DNA of 64,000 nucleotides. Origin: Amorphoplanes friuliensis DSM 7358. GTDB taxonomy: Bacteria > Actinomycetota > Actinomycetes > Mycobacteriales > Micromonosporaceae. Each line of letters starts with the position of its first letter. Position 1 is the first letter of the stretch. The DNA lies in assembly GCF_000494755.1 (NCBI RefSeq), contig NC_022657.1, forward strand, positions 8,338,001 through 8,402,000, in the 5' to 3' direction. Both the position numbers and the translations under genes were made by a program. The notes under the pieces were generated by a model. It did no database searches, was not told the origin of the DNA, and saw nothing but the letters and a program-made list of their open reading frames with translations. Of the stretch, positions 8,952 through 16,649 are shown one piece after another.

Positions 8952-10145
8952 GGTGAAACACGACCCGTCGTTGACCCGCTGCTCGTGCAGCTGGTGCGCC
9001 CGGCGCAGCAGATCCATCAGCTCGGACTCCTGACGGATCCGCGCGCGGTACTTCTCCGGCAGCTTCTTGAGGTGCTCTTCCTCGTCGACCAGCTTGTGGT
9101 AGATCTCGTCGCAGTACTTCGGGTCGGTCTCGATGTCGAGGAACTCGTTGGCGTGCCGCCGCGCCGCTGCGACATACGTCTGGGCCCGGCCCTTGGGGCT
9201 GAGCAGCGACGCGACCACGGTGATGATCAGCACCCCGATGATGAACGCCAGCGAGACCAGGGTGTCGATCTCCACGACGTCGATGTGCTCGCCGCCGTTG
9301 ATGAACGGCACGTTGTTCTCGTGGAGCGCGTGCAGGATCAGCTTCACGCCGATGAACGCGAGGATCGCCGCGAGGCCGTACGAGAGGTAGATGAGCCGGT
9401 CGAGCAGGCCGTCGAGCAGGAAGTAGAGCTGACGCAGGCCGAGCAGGGAGAACGCCGTGGCGGTGAAGACCAGGTAGACGCTCTGGGTGAGGCCGAAGAT
9501 CGCCGGGATCGAGTCCAGCGCGAACAGGATGTCCGTGCCACCGATGGCGATCATGACCAGCAGCATCGGTGTCAGGACCCGCTTGCCGTCCTGCATCGTG
9601 AAGAGCTTGTCGCCGTCGTAGTCGTCCGACGTCCGCAGGAACCGCCGGGCGATCCGAATGATCACGTTGTCGGCCGAGCGGTCCTCGCTGTCGTCACCCT
9701 TGAGCAGGTTGCCCGCCGTGATCAGCAGGATCAGGCCGAAGAGGTAGAACACCCAGGCGAACGAGTTGATCAGTGCGGCGCCCAGGAAGATGAAGCCGGT
9801 CCGGGCGATCAGCGAGAACACGATGCCGAAGAGCAGGACCTTCTGCTGGTCGGCGCGCGGCACCTTGAAGCTGTTGAGCAGCACCAGGAAGACGAAGAGG
9901 TTGTCGACCGACAGCGCCTTCTCGGTCACCCAGCCGGCGAAGTATTCGGCACCCATGTCCTGGCCGCCGAAGATGAGAACACCCAGCCCGAACAGGATCG
10001 CCAGGCCCACGTAGATGCTCGACCAGATGCCGGCTTCCTTGAGCGACGGGATGTGCGCCCGCCGGACGTGGAAGTAGAAGTCGAAGAGAACGAGTCCCAG
10101 GATGCCGACGAGAGTCAGCGACCAGACCAAGCCGGACACCTGCAT
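8940..10145 (-). CDS. terC: TerC family integral membrane protein
   Basis: The 401-aa protein has about eight hydrophobic segments. TerC signatures are visible: ALSVDNLFVFLVLL (the Asp-Asn pair), IAIGGTDILFALDSIPAIFGLT (second acidic motif) and LRQLYFLLDGLLDRL. TerC proteins lie in the cytoplasmic membrane and are linked to tellurium resistance and to export of metals such as Mn(II), or metal supply to exported enzymes. The C-terminal ~80 residues are a charged cytosolic tail (KYCDEIYHKLVDEEEHLKKL). I chose the ATG at 10145 because GGAG lies about 9 nt upstream; a GTG at 10160 would put that site inside the gene. I saw no manganese riboswitch in the 155 bp upstream. Confidence 0.92.
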   Translation of the reverse strand: MQVSGLVWSLTLVGILGLVLFDFYFHVRRAHIPSLKEAGIWSSIYVGLAILFGLGVLIFGGQDMGAEYFAGWVTEKALSVDNLFVFLVLLNSFKVPRADQQKVLLFGIVFSLIARTGFIFLGAALINSFAWVFYLFGLILLITAGNLLKGDDSEDRSADNVIIRIARRFLRTSDDYDGDKLFTMQDGKRVLTPMLLVMIAIGGTDILFALDSIPAIFGLTQSVYLVFTATAFSLLGLRQLYFLLDGLLDRLIYLSYGLAAILAFIGVKLILHALHENNVPFINGGEHIDVVEIDTLVSLAFIIGVLIITVVASLLSPKGRAQTYVAAARRHANEFLDIETDPKYCDEIYHKLVDEEEHLKKLPEKYRARIRQESELMDLLRRAHQLHEQRVNDGSCFTVKV

Positions 10146-10301
10146 GACAACACACTCCACCGCGGTCTCGGTTGATCGGCGGTTTCATCTTAGGGGTGAG
10201 TGCGTGCGGGCCGTGTTACTGGTTCACAGGGGAAGACAGCGGGCGTGCGGGCCGCGGCGATCGTACGCTCGCGGAAAGACGCACCACATCAAGGATGGTC
10301 G

Positions 10302-11057
10302 ATGTTCCGCCGCTTCGTCACCGCCGTGCTGCTCGCCTGCCTCGCCGCGCTGGCCGCTCCCGCCTCCGCCGCGAGCGCCGCGCCGTCCGCCGCGCCCGTC
10401 AAGTTCTACGTGGTCCGCGACAGCTTCGGCGGCCAGCCGGAGTTCCTCTTCGAGATCGCGCAGCGTTTCCTCGGCAACGGGGACCGGAACCCCGAGATCT
10501 TCCAGCTGAACAAGGGTCGCCTGCAGCCCGACGGTCTGCGGCTGACCCGGCCGGAGGCGATCCTGCCCGGCTGGATCCTGCAACTCCCGCCGGACGCGAA
10601 GGGCGAGGGTGTCCAGACCGGCGCACTTCCGACCGTGGCACCGGCACCTTCCGCCTCGCCCGCACTCCGGCTGGCACCGGCGCCGGAGGAGGGCCGGGAC
10701 TGGTGGAAATGGGGCATCCTCGCGGCCGGTGCGGTGCTGCTGCTGGCCAGCGCGGCCGCCACCTGGTGGTTGTGGCGGCGTGGTGACCTGCGCAAACCGC
10801 CGCCGGCCCGGACCCCGGCGCAGGAGTGGGCCGCCGGTGACACGGACACCGACCGCTACTACTACCTCGAGGACTCGGCGCCGCCGGTTGCCGCCCCGGA
10901 CCGCCGGCCGGTCCTGCTGCTCGCCGCGGTGGCGGTGGTGGCCGTGGCCACCCTCGTGGCCGGCGTCGTGTTCGTGCTGACCTCCGAGGAGCCGTCGCGT
11001 CCGGCCGCCGCCCTACAGCTGGGTCGTGTCGTCGGTGACAGCAGCCTTCACCTGTGA
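10302..11057 (+). CDS. Secreted/membrane LysM-like protein with two transmembrane segments
   Basis: A 251-aa protein with a cleavable-looking signal peptide (FVTAVLLACLAALAAPASA) and then a ~75-residue region KFYVVRDSFGGQPEFLFEIAQRFLGNGDRNPEIFQLNKGRL (shown here only in part in its key blocks: YVVRDS, LFEIAQRFLGNG, IFQLN, LPGWILQLP). This has the LysM order in which a repeat begins with YVVR and ends in PGWxLxLP. A proline/alanine linker is followed by a TM (GILAAGAVLLLASAAATWW) and a second TM near the C-terminus (LLLAAVAVVAVATLVAGVV). LysM binds peptidoglycan or related glycans outside the membrane. AAGGATGG 5-12 nt upstream of ATG is the ribosome site. The last 45 bp overlap the convergent pentapeptide gene. 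Confidence 0.78.
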   Translation: MFRRFVTAVLLACLAALAAPASAASAAPSAAPVKFYVVRDSFGGQPEFLFEIAQRFLGNGDRNPEIFQLNKGRLQPDGLRLTRPEAILPGWILQLPPDAKGEGVQTGALPTVAPAPSASPALRLAPAPEEGRDWWKWGILAAGAVLLLASAAATWWLWRRGDLRKPPPARTPAQEWAAGDTDTDRYYYLEDSAPPVAAPDRRPVLLLAAVAVVAVATLVAGVVFVLTSEEPSRPAAALQLGRVVGDSSLHL

Positions 11058-11771
11058 CTCGGTGAGGAACAGCGCGCCGCGCAGGTCGGCTCCCCGCAGG
11101 TCGGCGCCGCGCAGATCCGCACCGGTGAAGTCGGCGGTCCGCAGATCGGCCCCGCGCAGGTCGGTGCCGATCAGCAGGGCTCCGCGCAGGCTCGCACCCC
11201 GCAGGTCGGCACCCTTCATCCGGCGGCCGATCAGGTCGGCCCCACGGTGATCGGCCCGCTTGCCACCGGCCCGGGCCAGCTCACTGGCCTTCTGCAGCAG
11301 CGGATTGATCTTGCGCCGGTGCAGATCCAGATCGAGCGCCAGCAGCTCGTCCGGCGTCCCACCGACGAGGGCCGTGGTCTCGTCGAGCGCTGACTGCAGC
11401 TTGGGCTGCAACCGGCGCGCGGCCGGCAACTCCAGCGCCCTGGTCACGTACCAGATGAGCTCGTGGAGCTGGCGCACGATCGGGAGGAGCGCGAACATCT
11501 GGCCGGCGATGCCGGGGGTGCTGCGCCAGTCGCGGCCGCCGAAGGTCTGCTGGGTGATCTGCTGGCCGGCCCCGAAACAGTCGAAAACGACACAGCCGGG
11601 GAAGCCACGTTCCGGCAGCCGCTCGTGGATCCCGCAGCGGAAGTCGTCGGCGAGATTGGGGCACGCGCGCCCGGCGGGCTTGTTGATCGCAAAATCGGAC
11701 GACTTCGCGAAAGCGGGCGCGACGCAGCACAGTCCGGCACACCGGCCGCAGTCAGCACTCAGTTCAAGCAC
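11013..11771 (-). CDS. Pentapeptide-repeat protein with N-terminal Cys-rich (YkgJ-like) region
   Basis: A 252-aa protein. The N-terminus has a cysteine cluster, CGRCAGLCC, with further CGIHERL and FDCFGAG, resembling a zinc- or iron-binding YkgJ-like cluster. The middle is helical. Residues ~180-240 are A(D/N)LRG pentapeptides (GADLRGADLRTADFTGADL), expected to form a right-handed quadrilateral beta-helix; some such proteins mimic DNA and bind gyrase, but nothing specific to that is visible. The start is a GTG with TATACC (11780-11785) 8 nt before it and no Shine-Dalgarno, suggesting a leaderless mRNA. Function unknown. Confidence 0.85.
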   Translation of the reverse strand: MLELSADCGRCAGLCCVAPAFAKSSDFAINKPAGRACPNLADDFRCGIHERLPERGFPGCVVFDCFGAGQQITQQTFGGRDWRSTPGIAGQMFALLPIVRQLHELIWYVTRALELPAARRLQPKLQSALDETTALVGGTPDELLALDLDLHRRKINPLLQKASELARAGGKRADHRGADLIGRRMKGADLRGASLRGALLIGTDLRGADLRTADFTGADLRGADLRGADLRGALFLTESQVKAAVTDDTTQL

Positions 11772-11914
11772 CCGAAAACGGTATACCCATCACTTGAAGT
11801 AACTGTCGCGATCAGCCGACCAGGCAAAATACAGGCCCGTCCGGCCGGATGACTACTTTCAGTAACTCTTACTACGCTGCGTGGGACCCCCACACGTACG
11901 AGGAGACCTTGCTG

Positions 11915-13012
11915 ATGCGTGCACGAAAGACGGCGATCTTTGCGGCGATCGGCTGCGTCGCCGCCCTCGGCCTGACCGCCCCCGCGGCCGCGGCCGACGC
12001 GGCGCCGACCATCTCGGCACCCGCGAGCCGCGTCGGCTACGGATCGATCACCATCACCGGTACGGCTCCCGCGGGCGCCACGGTCGAGCTGTTCGAGTCG
12101 GCGTACGTCTACAACGACTTCTACGCGTCCCCGGACTACGCCAACGGCGGTGTCATCACGACGAAGGCGAGCACCTCGGGCCACTACACGCTGAACCGCC
12201 TGCTCGACTCCGGCTTCCGGTTCTACGTGCGGGCCAACGGCGTCGAGTCGAAGCGGATCTCGGTCGCGATGGGGATCATCCCGACGATGACGATGTCGGC
12301 GTCCAACGGCAGCGTCGACGTGAAGGTCGCGGCCGACCCGGGCCAGCCCGGCCTCGCCGTGCACATCCAGCGCAGCGACAGCGGCACCTGGACCACCGTC
12401 AACACCGGTCACACCGGCAGCGCGCCCGACGGCGTCTACACGACCACCCTCAGCGGGCAGGGCTCCGGCACCAGGATCTACCGCGCGGTGATCGACGCCG
12501 ACAAGGACAACAACCTGCTCACCGGTCAGACCACGTCGATCTCCCTGAACGTCGGCAGTGGCAGCGGCGGAGGCACGGGCGGGGGCGGCACGAAGCCGCC
12601 GGCTACTCCCCCCACCGCTCCCGCCGCTCCCAAGGCCGGTGACGTCGTCTTCTCGAAGATCGTCTACAACTCACCGGGCAAGGACACGGGCAGCAACACC
12701 AGCCTGAACGCCGAGTACGTCCGCCTGCTCAACAAGTCGAGGACGACGATCAACCTCAAGGGCTGGACGGTCCGCGACGCCGCCGGCCACGTCTACACCG
12801 TGCGGACCGACCAGCGGATCAGCGCCGGCAAGTACGTCTACCTGCACACCGGCAAGGGCACCAACGGCCGCCCCGACTCCCGGCACCGCTACTGGAACAG
12901 CACCGGCTACGTGTGGAGCAACGGCGGCGACACCGCGTACCTGCGTACCGGGGCCGGCAAGGCGATCGATTCCTGCAAGTGGACCAGCGACAAGGGCAAG
13001 ACCTACTGCTGA
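11915..13012 (+). CDS. Secreted lamin-tail-domain protein
   Basis: A 365-aa protein. A Sec signal peptide (FAAIGCVAALGLTAPAAAADA) is followed by an Ig-like region (SITITGTAPAGATVELF), a second beta-rich domain, a Gly/Thr/Pro linker (GSGSGGGTGGGGTKPPATPP) and a C-terminal lamin tail domain: VFSKIVYNSPGKDTG, NAEYVRLLNKSRTTINLKGW and AGHVYTV, with GKYVYLHTGKG. Lamin tail domains in bacteria occur on exported proteins, often nucleases or surface proteins, and mediate binding. AGGAGACC 7 nt before ATG supports the start, and TACGCT at 11873-11878 is a possible -10 box. Likely a cell-surface or secreted binding protein. Confidence 0.85.
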   Translation: MRARKTAIFAAIGCVAALGLTAPAAAADAAPTISAPASRVGYGSITITGTAPAGATVELFESAYVYNDFYASPDYANGGVITTKASTSGHYTLNRLLDSGFRFYVRANGVESKRISVAMGIIPTMTMSASNGSVDVKVAADPGQPGLAVHIQRSDSGTWTTVNTGHTGSAPDGVYTTTLSGQGSGTRIYRAVIDADKDNNLLTGQTTSISLNVGSGSGGGTGGGGTKPPATPPTAPAAPKAGDVVFSKIVYNSPGKDTGSNTSLNAEYVRLLNKSRTTINLKGWTVRDAAGHVYTVRTDQRISAGKYVYLHTGKGTNGRPDSRHRYWNSTGYVWSNGGDTAYLRTGAGKAIDSCKWTSDKGKTYC

Positions 13013-13033
13013 GTCTCTGGGTAGGGTGCGCGG

Positions 13034-13924
13034 GTGCCTGATCATTTGCCTGACTGCCCCTGCTGCGGTGGCGCGTTGTCCCCGGTCGACCTCGCGGTCC
13101 GCTCGGCCTGGCCGGATCCCCTCCTGGCCCTGTCCGAACGCAAACGCGAGGCGACCTGGGGCAACGAGCACCTGCGGCACGCGAACGGCATCGGGTCGTT
13201 CGTCCGCTGCCTGATGCCGGTGCGGCTTTCCGGCGGCGGCAGCATCGAATACTCGGTCTGGTTGCAGGTCAGCAAGGACGAGCTCAAGCACGCCCACAAG
13301 ATCTGGGAGAAGCCCGAGTACGCCGGTCTCCGGCTCGAGGGCACGGTCTCGAACAGCATCAAGCCGTGGGACGGCCTCCTCGGGACGCCGGGCCGAGCGG
13401 AGGTCCGCGACCCGGACTCGATCCCGTACCTGGTCGCGGACGAGGGCACCCTGCTGCACCGCATCCTGCACGACGAGTGGGACCGCGACGACGTCCTCAG
13501 CCGCCTCACGTACGCCCTGCCCACCCCGGTACACCAGCGGATCACCGACGACTGGTCCCTGGAACGCACAGCGGGCCTGGAACTCAAGTGGCACGAGGAC
13601 CGGATCTACTTCTCGGGGCCGGGCCGGACGGTGCACCTGGACCCGCTGGGCGCGCCGCCCGGGTACACCCCGCAGCGCATGATCGCCGAGCTGACCGAGG
13701 ACGCACCCCGCGACCGTGACGGCGAAGCCACCGAGGACGACGGTGAGATCCACCGCCACGCCTTCTGGCGTCCCGCCCTGGGCGACGGCCGCATCGTGCA
13801 CAACCTCCACGGCTTCGTCGCCGTGGAGGGCAAACTCCTGCACGTCGCCTGCGTCTTCGACGACCCCTCCGACCTGCCCTGGGCCCAGCGCGTCTGGCGT
13901 TCCGTACGCCCCGAGAAGGGCTGA
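13034..13924 (+). CDS. DUF2199 family protein
   Basis: A 296-aa cytosolic protein opening with a CPCCGG knuckle. Family features include SIEYSVWLQVSKDELKHAH and PTPVHQRITDDWSLE. The second half has no recognised domain. DUF2199 has no assigned biochemical role. TAGGGT at 13022-13027 sits 6 nt before the GTG and there is no Shine-Dalgarno, matching the leaderless pattern. The next feature is the initiator tRNA gene 32 bp downstream. Confidence 0.8.
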   Translation: MPDHLPDCPCCGGALSPVDLAVRSAWPDPLLALSERKREATWGNEHLRHANGIGSFVRCLMPVRLSGGGSIEYSVWLQVSKDELKHAHKIWEKPEYAGLRLEGTVSNSIKPWDGLLGTPGRAEVRDPDSIPYLVADEGTLLHRILHDEWDRDDVLSRLTYALPTPVHQRITDDWSLERTAGLELKWHEDRIYFSGPGRTVHLDPLGAPPGYTPQRMIAELTEDAPRDRDGEATEDDGEIHRHAFWRPALGDGRIVHNLHGFVAVEGKLLHVACVFDDPSDLPWAQRVWRSVRPEKG

Positions 13925-13956
13925 CCACCCGGCCCGTGCTAGCTTTGTTCCAGCGA

Positions 13957-14033
13957 CGCGGGGTGGAGCAGCTCGGTAGCTCGCTGGGCTCATAACCCAG
14001 AGGTCGCAGGTTCAAATCCTGTCCCCGCTACCA
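13957..14033 (+). tRNA. Initiator tRNA-fMet (CAT), copy 1
   Basis: A 77-nt cloverleaf with encoded CCA. The anticodon loop is CTCATAA, the anticodon stem carries three consecutive G-C pairs (GGG/CCC) and position 1 is an unpaired C; together these are initiator signatures, so this is not elongator tRNA-Met. A TAGCTT box at 13940-13945 may be its -10 element. The sequence is identical to the second copy at 16445-16521 on the opposite strand. Confidence 0.97.
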
Positions 14034-14037
14034 CGCG

Positions 14038-14072
14038 AGAAGGCCCGTCAGATTTCCTCTGACGGGCCTTCT
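14038..14072 (+). terminator. Rho-independent terminator after the initiator tRNA
   Basis: A perfect 15-bp stem (14038-14052 with 14058-14072) closes a TTTCC loop and is followed by the T-rich tail TTTCTGT. It starts 5 nt after the tRNA CCA end. Confidence 0.9.
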
Positions 14073-14185
14073 TTCTGTCTCCCGCCTTCCGGGGGTCCTG
14101 CCGGACCCCCGGAAGAACAAGGCTCTGCCTCCGACCGGTCACCGGCTCCAGGATCGAGGTGACCACCCCGACGGAGGAGAAAATC

Positions 14186-14962
14186 ATGGCTTCGCTCGCT
14201 CTCATCACCGGCGCATCCTCGGGAATCGGCAAGGCCTTCGCCGAGCGCCTGGCCAAGGACGGCCACGACCTCGTGGTCGTCGCCCGCCGCAAGGACCGGC
14301 TCGAAGCCCTCGCGGCCTCCCTGCCCGGCACCGACGTCCGGCTCGTGACGGCCGACCTGTCGACCGACGAGGGCATCGACACCGTCGCCGAGCTCGCTGC
14401 CACCCTGCCGGTCACGATGTTGGTCAACAACGCCGGTGTGGCCCACTACATGCCGATGCAGGACCTGCCCACCGCCAAGGCGCGGGAGCTCGTCCACGTC
14501 AAGGTGGTCGCCCCGACGATGCTGACCCGCGCGGCCCTCCCCGGCATGATCGCCCGCGGTGGGGGAACGATCGTCAACGTCGCCGGCATGCTCGCCTTCT
14601 CCGGCCCCGCCCCGGCCTCCCAGCTCCCCCGCGCCGTCTACGCCGGCACGCTGGCCAACACGGTCACCATGTCGCAGACCCTGCACGCCGAGCTGGCCGG
14701 CACCGGCGTCACCGTGCACGTGGTCTGCCCCGGCCTCGTGGCCACCGAGTTCCACGAGGTCCAGGGCATGGACCTGTCCGCCGTACCCCGCATGTCAGCC
14801 GACGACGTCGTCACCGCGGCCCTGACCGGCATCACCCTCGGCGAAACCGTCAGCGCCCCCAGCGTCGAGGACTACAGCCTGCTCGAAACGGTCTTCGGCG
14901 CCGAACTCGCCGCCTTCGCCGCCCAGAGCCCCCAACTCGCCTCCCGCTACCGCGGCAACTGA
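14186..14962 (+). CDS. SDR-family protein with altered catalytic tetrad
   Basis: A 258-aa short-chain dehydrogenase/reductase. The Rossmann motif TGASSGIG is at residues 8-15, NNAG at 81-84, and the C-terminal block HVVCPGLVATEF is typical of classical SDRs of the YqjQ/DltE kind. The active site is unusual: Ser139 and Tyr152 are in place, but the catalytic Lys expected four residues after Tyr is Leu156 (YAGTL), and the structural Asn of the tetrad is Lys106 (HVKVVAP). The cofactor site should still bind NADP because basic residues follow the second strand (VVARRKDR). GGAGGAG upstream of ATG is a strong ribosome site. It may be a weak or non-enzymatic SDR. The 3' end overlaps the convergent gene by 16 bp. 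Confidence 0.88.
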   Translation: MASLALITGASSGIGKAFAERLAKDGHDLVVVARRKDRLEALAASLPGTDVRLVTADLSTDEGIDTVAELAATLPVTMLVNNAGVAHYMPMQDLPTAKARELVHVKVVAPTMLTRAALPGMIARGGGTIVNVAGMLAFSGPAPASQLPRAVYAGTLANTVTMSQTLHAELAGTGVTVHVVCPGLVATEFHEVQGMDLSAVPRMSADDVVTAALTGITLGETVSAPSVEDYSLLETVFGAELAAFAAQSPQLASRYRGN

Positions 14963-16077
14963 GCGGGCGGCTTGACCGTGAAGGCGTCGGCCACCTCGGC
15001 GCGGTCGCCGAAGAGTGAGGCCAGGGTCAGCGTCCACTTGCCGGTGGCGACGCCCGTGAGCGGGAAGGCGACCTTCATGGTCTTGCGGTCGGTCGAGATG
15101 CTCTTGACCGTGCCCACGACCGGGTCGGCACCCGTACGGGTCAGCTGCGGCGTCAGGTTGGTCGAGAACGCCTCACCGGTCAGTGTCACCGTGCGCGTCG
15201 TGCCCTGCTTGCCTGCCTTCGGCTGGATGTTCGTCGGCCGGTACGCGGCGACAACACCCAGGTCGATCACGGTCGGTGTGGCCGGGTCGACGGTGAAAGC
15301 GGAACTCTCGCCGTACGCGGTGTAGGTGTCCTGGGAGACCTGGTGCAGGTCGGAGTCGGTGGTGTCGTCGCCCACGTCCGGCGTGGCGAACCGCCAGCTG
15401 GAGCGGGACAGGGAGGCGAAGATCTGGTAGCGCTTGGCCGGCACCGACTCGGAGTACGTGCCCTGGTAGTTGTTGGAGAAGCCGTACTGGTCGTAGTCCT
15501 CCAGCGAACGGATCGACAGGCCGACGGACTCGGCCGGCGGCTCGGTCGCCTGACGGATCCCGTCCGCGTTGAGGTCGTTCCACAGGTTGCCGCGAACCGT
15601 GCCGGGCGCGACGACCCGGATCGTGCCGGTGTCGGCGTTGTCCGCGCTGTCACTCTCGGGCGTCGACGTCGTGACGTCCGCACGGGTCTCCAGGACGGCC
15701 CCCGCGCTCACGCCCTCCACCGACACGGAGAGGACCAGCGACCGGTCGCGGACACCCGGCGCAAGATCCCCGACGCGCGTGCACCGGGTGACCGGCTGTT
15801 CGAAGTCGCAGTCCCAGTTGCTGGTGCTCTCGAACCCACCGACACGCAGGCCCTCCGGAAGCGCCACAGCCAGCGTCACACCGGCCGCGGGCACGCTGCC
15901 GTCGTTGCTCACGAAGGTCTGGATGCTCGACCAGCCGGACGCGGTCACGATGTTGCGCTCGATGACCACCTCGACGGCCACATCAGCCTCGTCGGCCGCG
16001 GCAAAAGCCGGTGCCCCGGTCAGAGAAACGCCGACCACTGCGGTGGCCAGCACGGCAACGTTCCGTAGGAATCTCAC
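14947..16077 (-). CDS. Secreted DUF11/SdrB-like surface protein
   Basis: A 376-aa exported protein. The signal peptide (VAVLATAVVGVSLTGAPAFA) is followed by a DUF11-like beta-sandwich (NDGSVPAAGVTLAVALPEGL, DNADTGTI) and then an SdrB-type Cna_B-like domain (GTVRGNLWNDLNADGIRQ, with the typical Asn/Asp calcium-type loop). The C-terminal ~90 residues are an IPT/TIG-like fold (KAGKQGTTRTVTLTGEAF). There is no LPXTG motif or C-terminal hydrophobic anchor, so it is probably secreted or loosely attached. The GTG start is 7 nt after TAGGCT (16085-16090), a leaderless pattern. Confidence 0.83.
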   Translation of the reverse strand: MRFLRNVAVLATAVVGVSLTGAPAFAAADEADVAVEVVIERNIVTASGWSSIQTFVSNDGSVPAAGVTLAVALPEGLRVGGFESTSNWDCDFEQPVTRCTRVGDLAPGVRDRSLVLSVSVEGVSAGAVLETRADVTTSTPESDSADNADTGTIRVVAPGTVRGNLWNDLNADGIRQATEPPAESVGLSIRSLEDYDQYGFSNNYQGTYSESVPAKRYQIFASLSRSSWRFATPDVGDDTTDSDLHQVSQDTYTAYGESSAFTVDPATPTVIDLGVVAAYRPTNIQPKAGKQGTTRTVTLTGEAFSTNLTPQLTRTGADPVVGTVKSISTDRKTMKVAFPLTGVATGKWTLTLASLFGDRAEVADAFTVKPPAQLPR

Positions 16078-16183
16078 GTTCCGGAGCCTAGGTGCTCCGC
16101 ACAGCGACCGCTGTCCCTGGTGGACGAACCGGACGACCGCGAACACGCGCCACGATCAGGTCCGCGGCAGCCATACTGAGGGC

Positions 16184-16399
16184 ATGGGAGCCGTCCCGGC
16201 GATGCGCAAGTGTCCCCGCTGTGGGCACCTGACGCGCGCCGACCGCATGGTCAAGGGTTTCGGGCGGGACTGCGCCACGCAGCTGGGCCTGGTCGGTCGA
16301 TCCGTCGACACCGGGCACGCCGGTCCTGACCTGCTCGACCTGCTGGAGCAGGAGCCGGAAGATGCCTGCGACGGCTGGGACCGCCCGAACCAGGCCTGA
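16184..16399 (+). CDS. DUF6011-like zinc-knuckle miniprotein
   Basis: A 71-aa protein with KCPRCGHLT at residues 9-17, then a conserved G-F-G-R-D-C segment (KGFGRDCA); the CxxC plus later GxxC layout is that of DUF6011 proteins, which presumably bind zinc. The tail is acidic (DLLDLLEQEPEDA). CATACT at 16172-16177 lies 6 nt before ATG with no ribosome site, so translation is probably leaderless; an internal ATG at 16202 is a weaker alternative. It is followed by a two-way terminator and the second initiator tRNA gene. Confidence 0.7.
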   Translation: MGAVPAMRKCPRCGHLTRADRMVKGFGRDCATQLGLVGRSVDTGHAGPDLLDLLEQEPEDACDGWDRPNQA

Positions 16400-16405
16400 A
16401 CAGCA

Positions 16406-16439
16406 GAAACGCGGCCTCTCCGGAGAGAGACCGCGTTTC
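16406..16439. terminator. Bidirectional terminator between the DUF6011 gene and tRNA-fMet copy 2
   Basis: Arms GAAACGCGG (16406-16414) and CCGCGTTTC (16431-16439) pair perfectly, then after one mismatch CTCTC pairs with GAGAG around a CGGA loop. The outer arms give a short T-rich end on both strands. Confidence 0.8.
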
Positions 16440-16444
16440 CTGTG

Positions 16445-16521
16445 TGGTAGCGGGGACAGGATTTGAACCTGCGACCTCTGGGTTATGAGCCCAGCGAGCT
16501 ACCGAGCTGCTCCACCCCGCG
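16445..16521 (-). tRNA. Initiator tRNA-fMet (CAT), copy 2
   Basis: Identical over all 77 nt to the copy at 13957-14033 but on the opposite strand, with encoded CCA, a CTCATAA anticodon loop and GGG/CCC anticodon stem. A TAGGCT-like box lies just upstream on the minus strand. The two copies face each other across 2.4 kb. Confidence 0.97.
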
Positions 16522-16595
16522 TCGGTAAGAACAGCCTAGCGTGCGGGCCGACCCGCATGCAAAACGACCCCCCGTAACCTGCCCCACACATGCTC

Positions 16596-16624
16596 GCGGC
16601 CCGCCGGTAACCCCGGCGGGCCGC
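16596..16624 (-). terminator. Hairpin downstream of the UPF0182 gene
   Basis: A perfect 12-bp GC stem (16596-16607 with 16613-16624) closes a TAACC loop, 26 nt beyond the UPF0182 stop codon. No U-tract follows on the minus strand, as is common in actinobacteria. Confidence 0.7.
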
Positions 16625-16649
16625 TCGCTCGGTGATCAGTACGGGCAGG

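Noticed and set aside
8940..10300. yybP-ykoY manganese riboswitch upstream of terC
   Set aside because: The 155 bp upstream show no matching conserved loops, and a GGAG ribosome site sits directly before the ATG.
16596..16640. A third tRNA or small RNA between tRNA-fMet copy 2 and UPF0182
   Set aside because: The only structure is a terminator-like GC hairpin.
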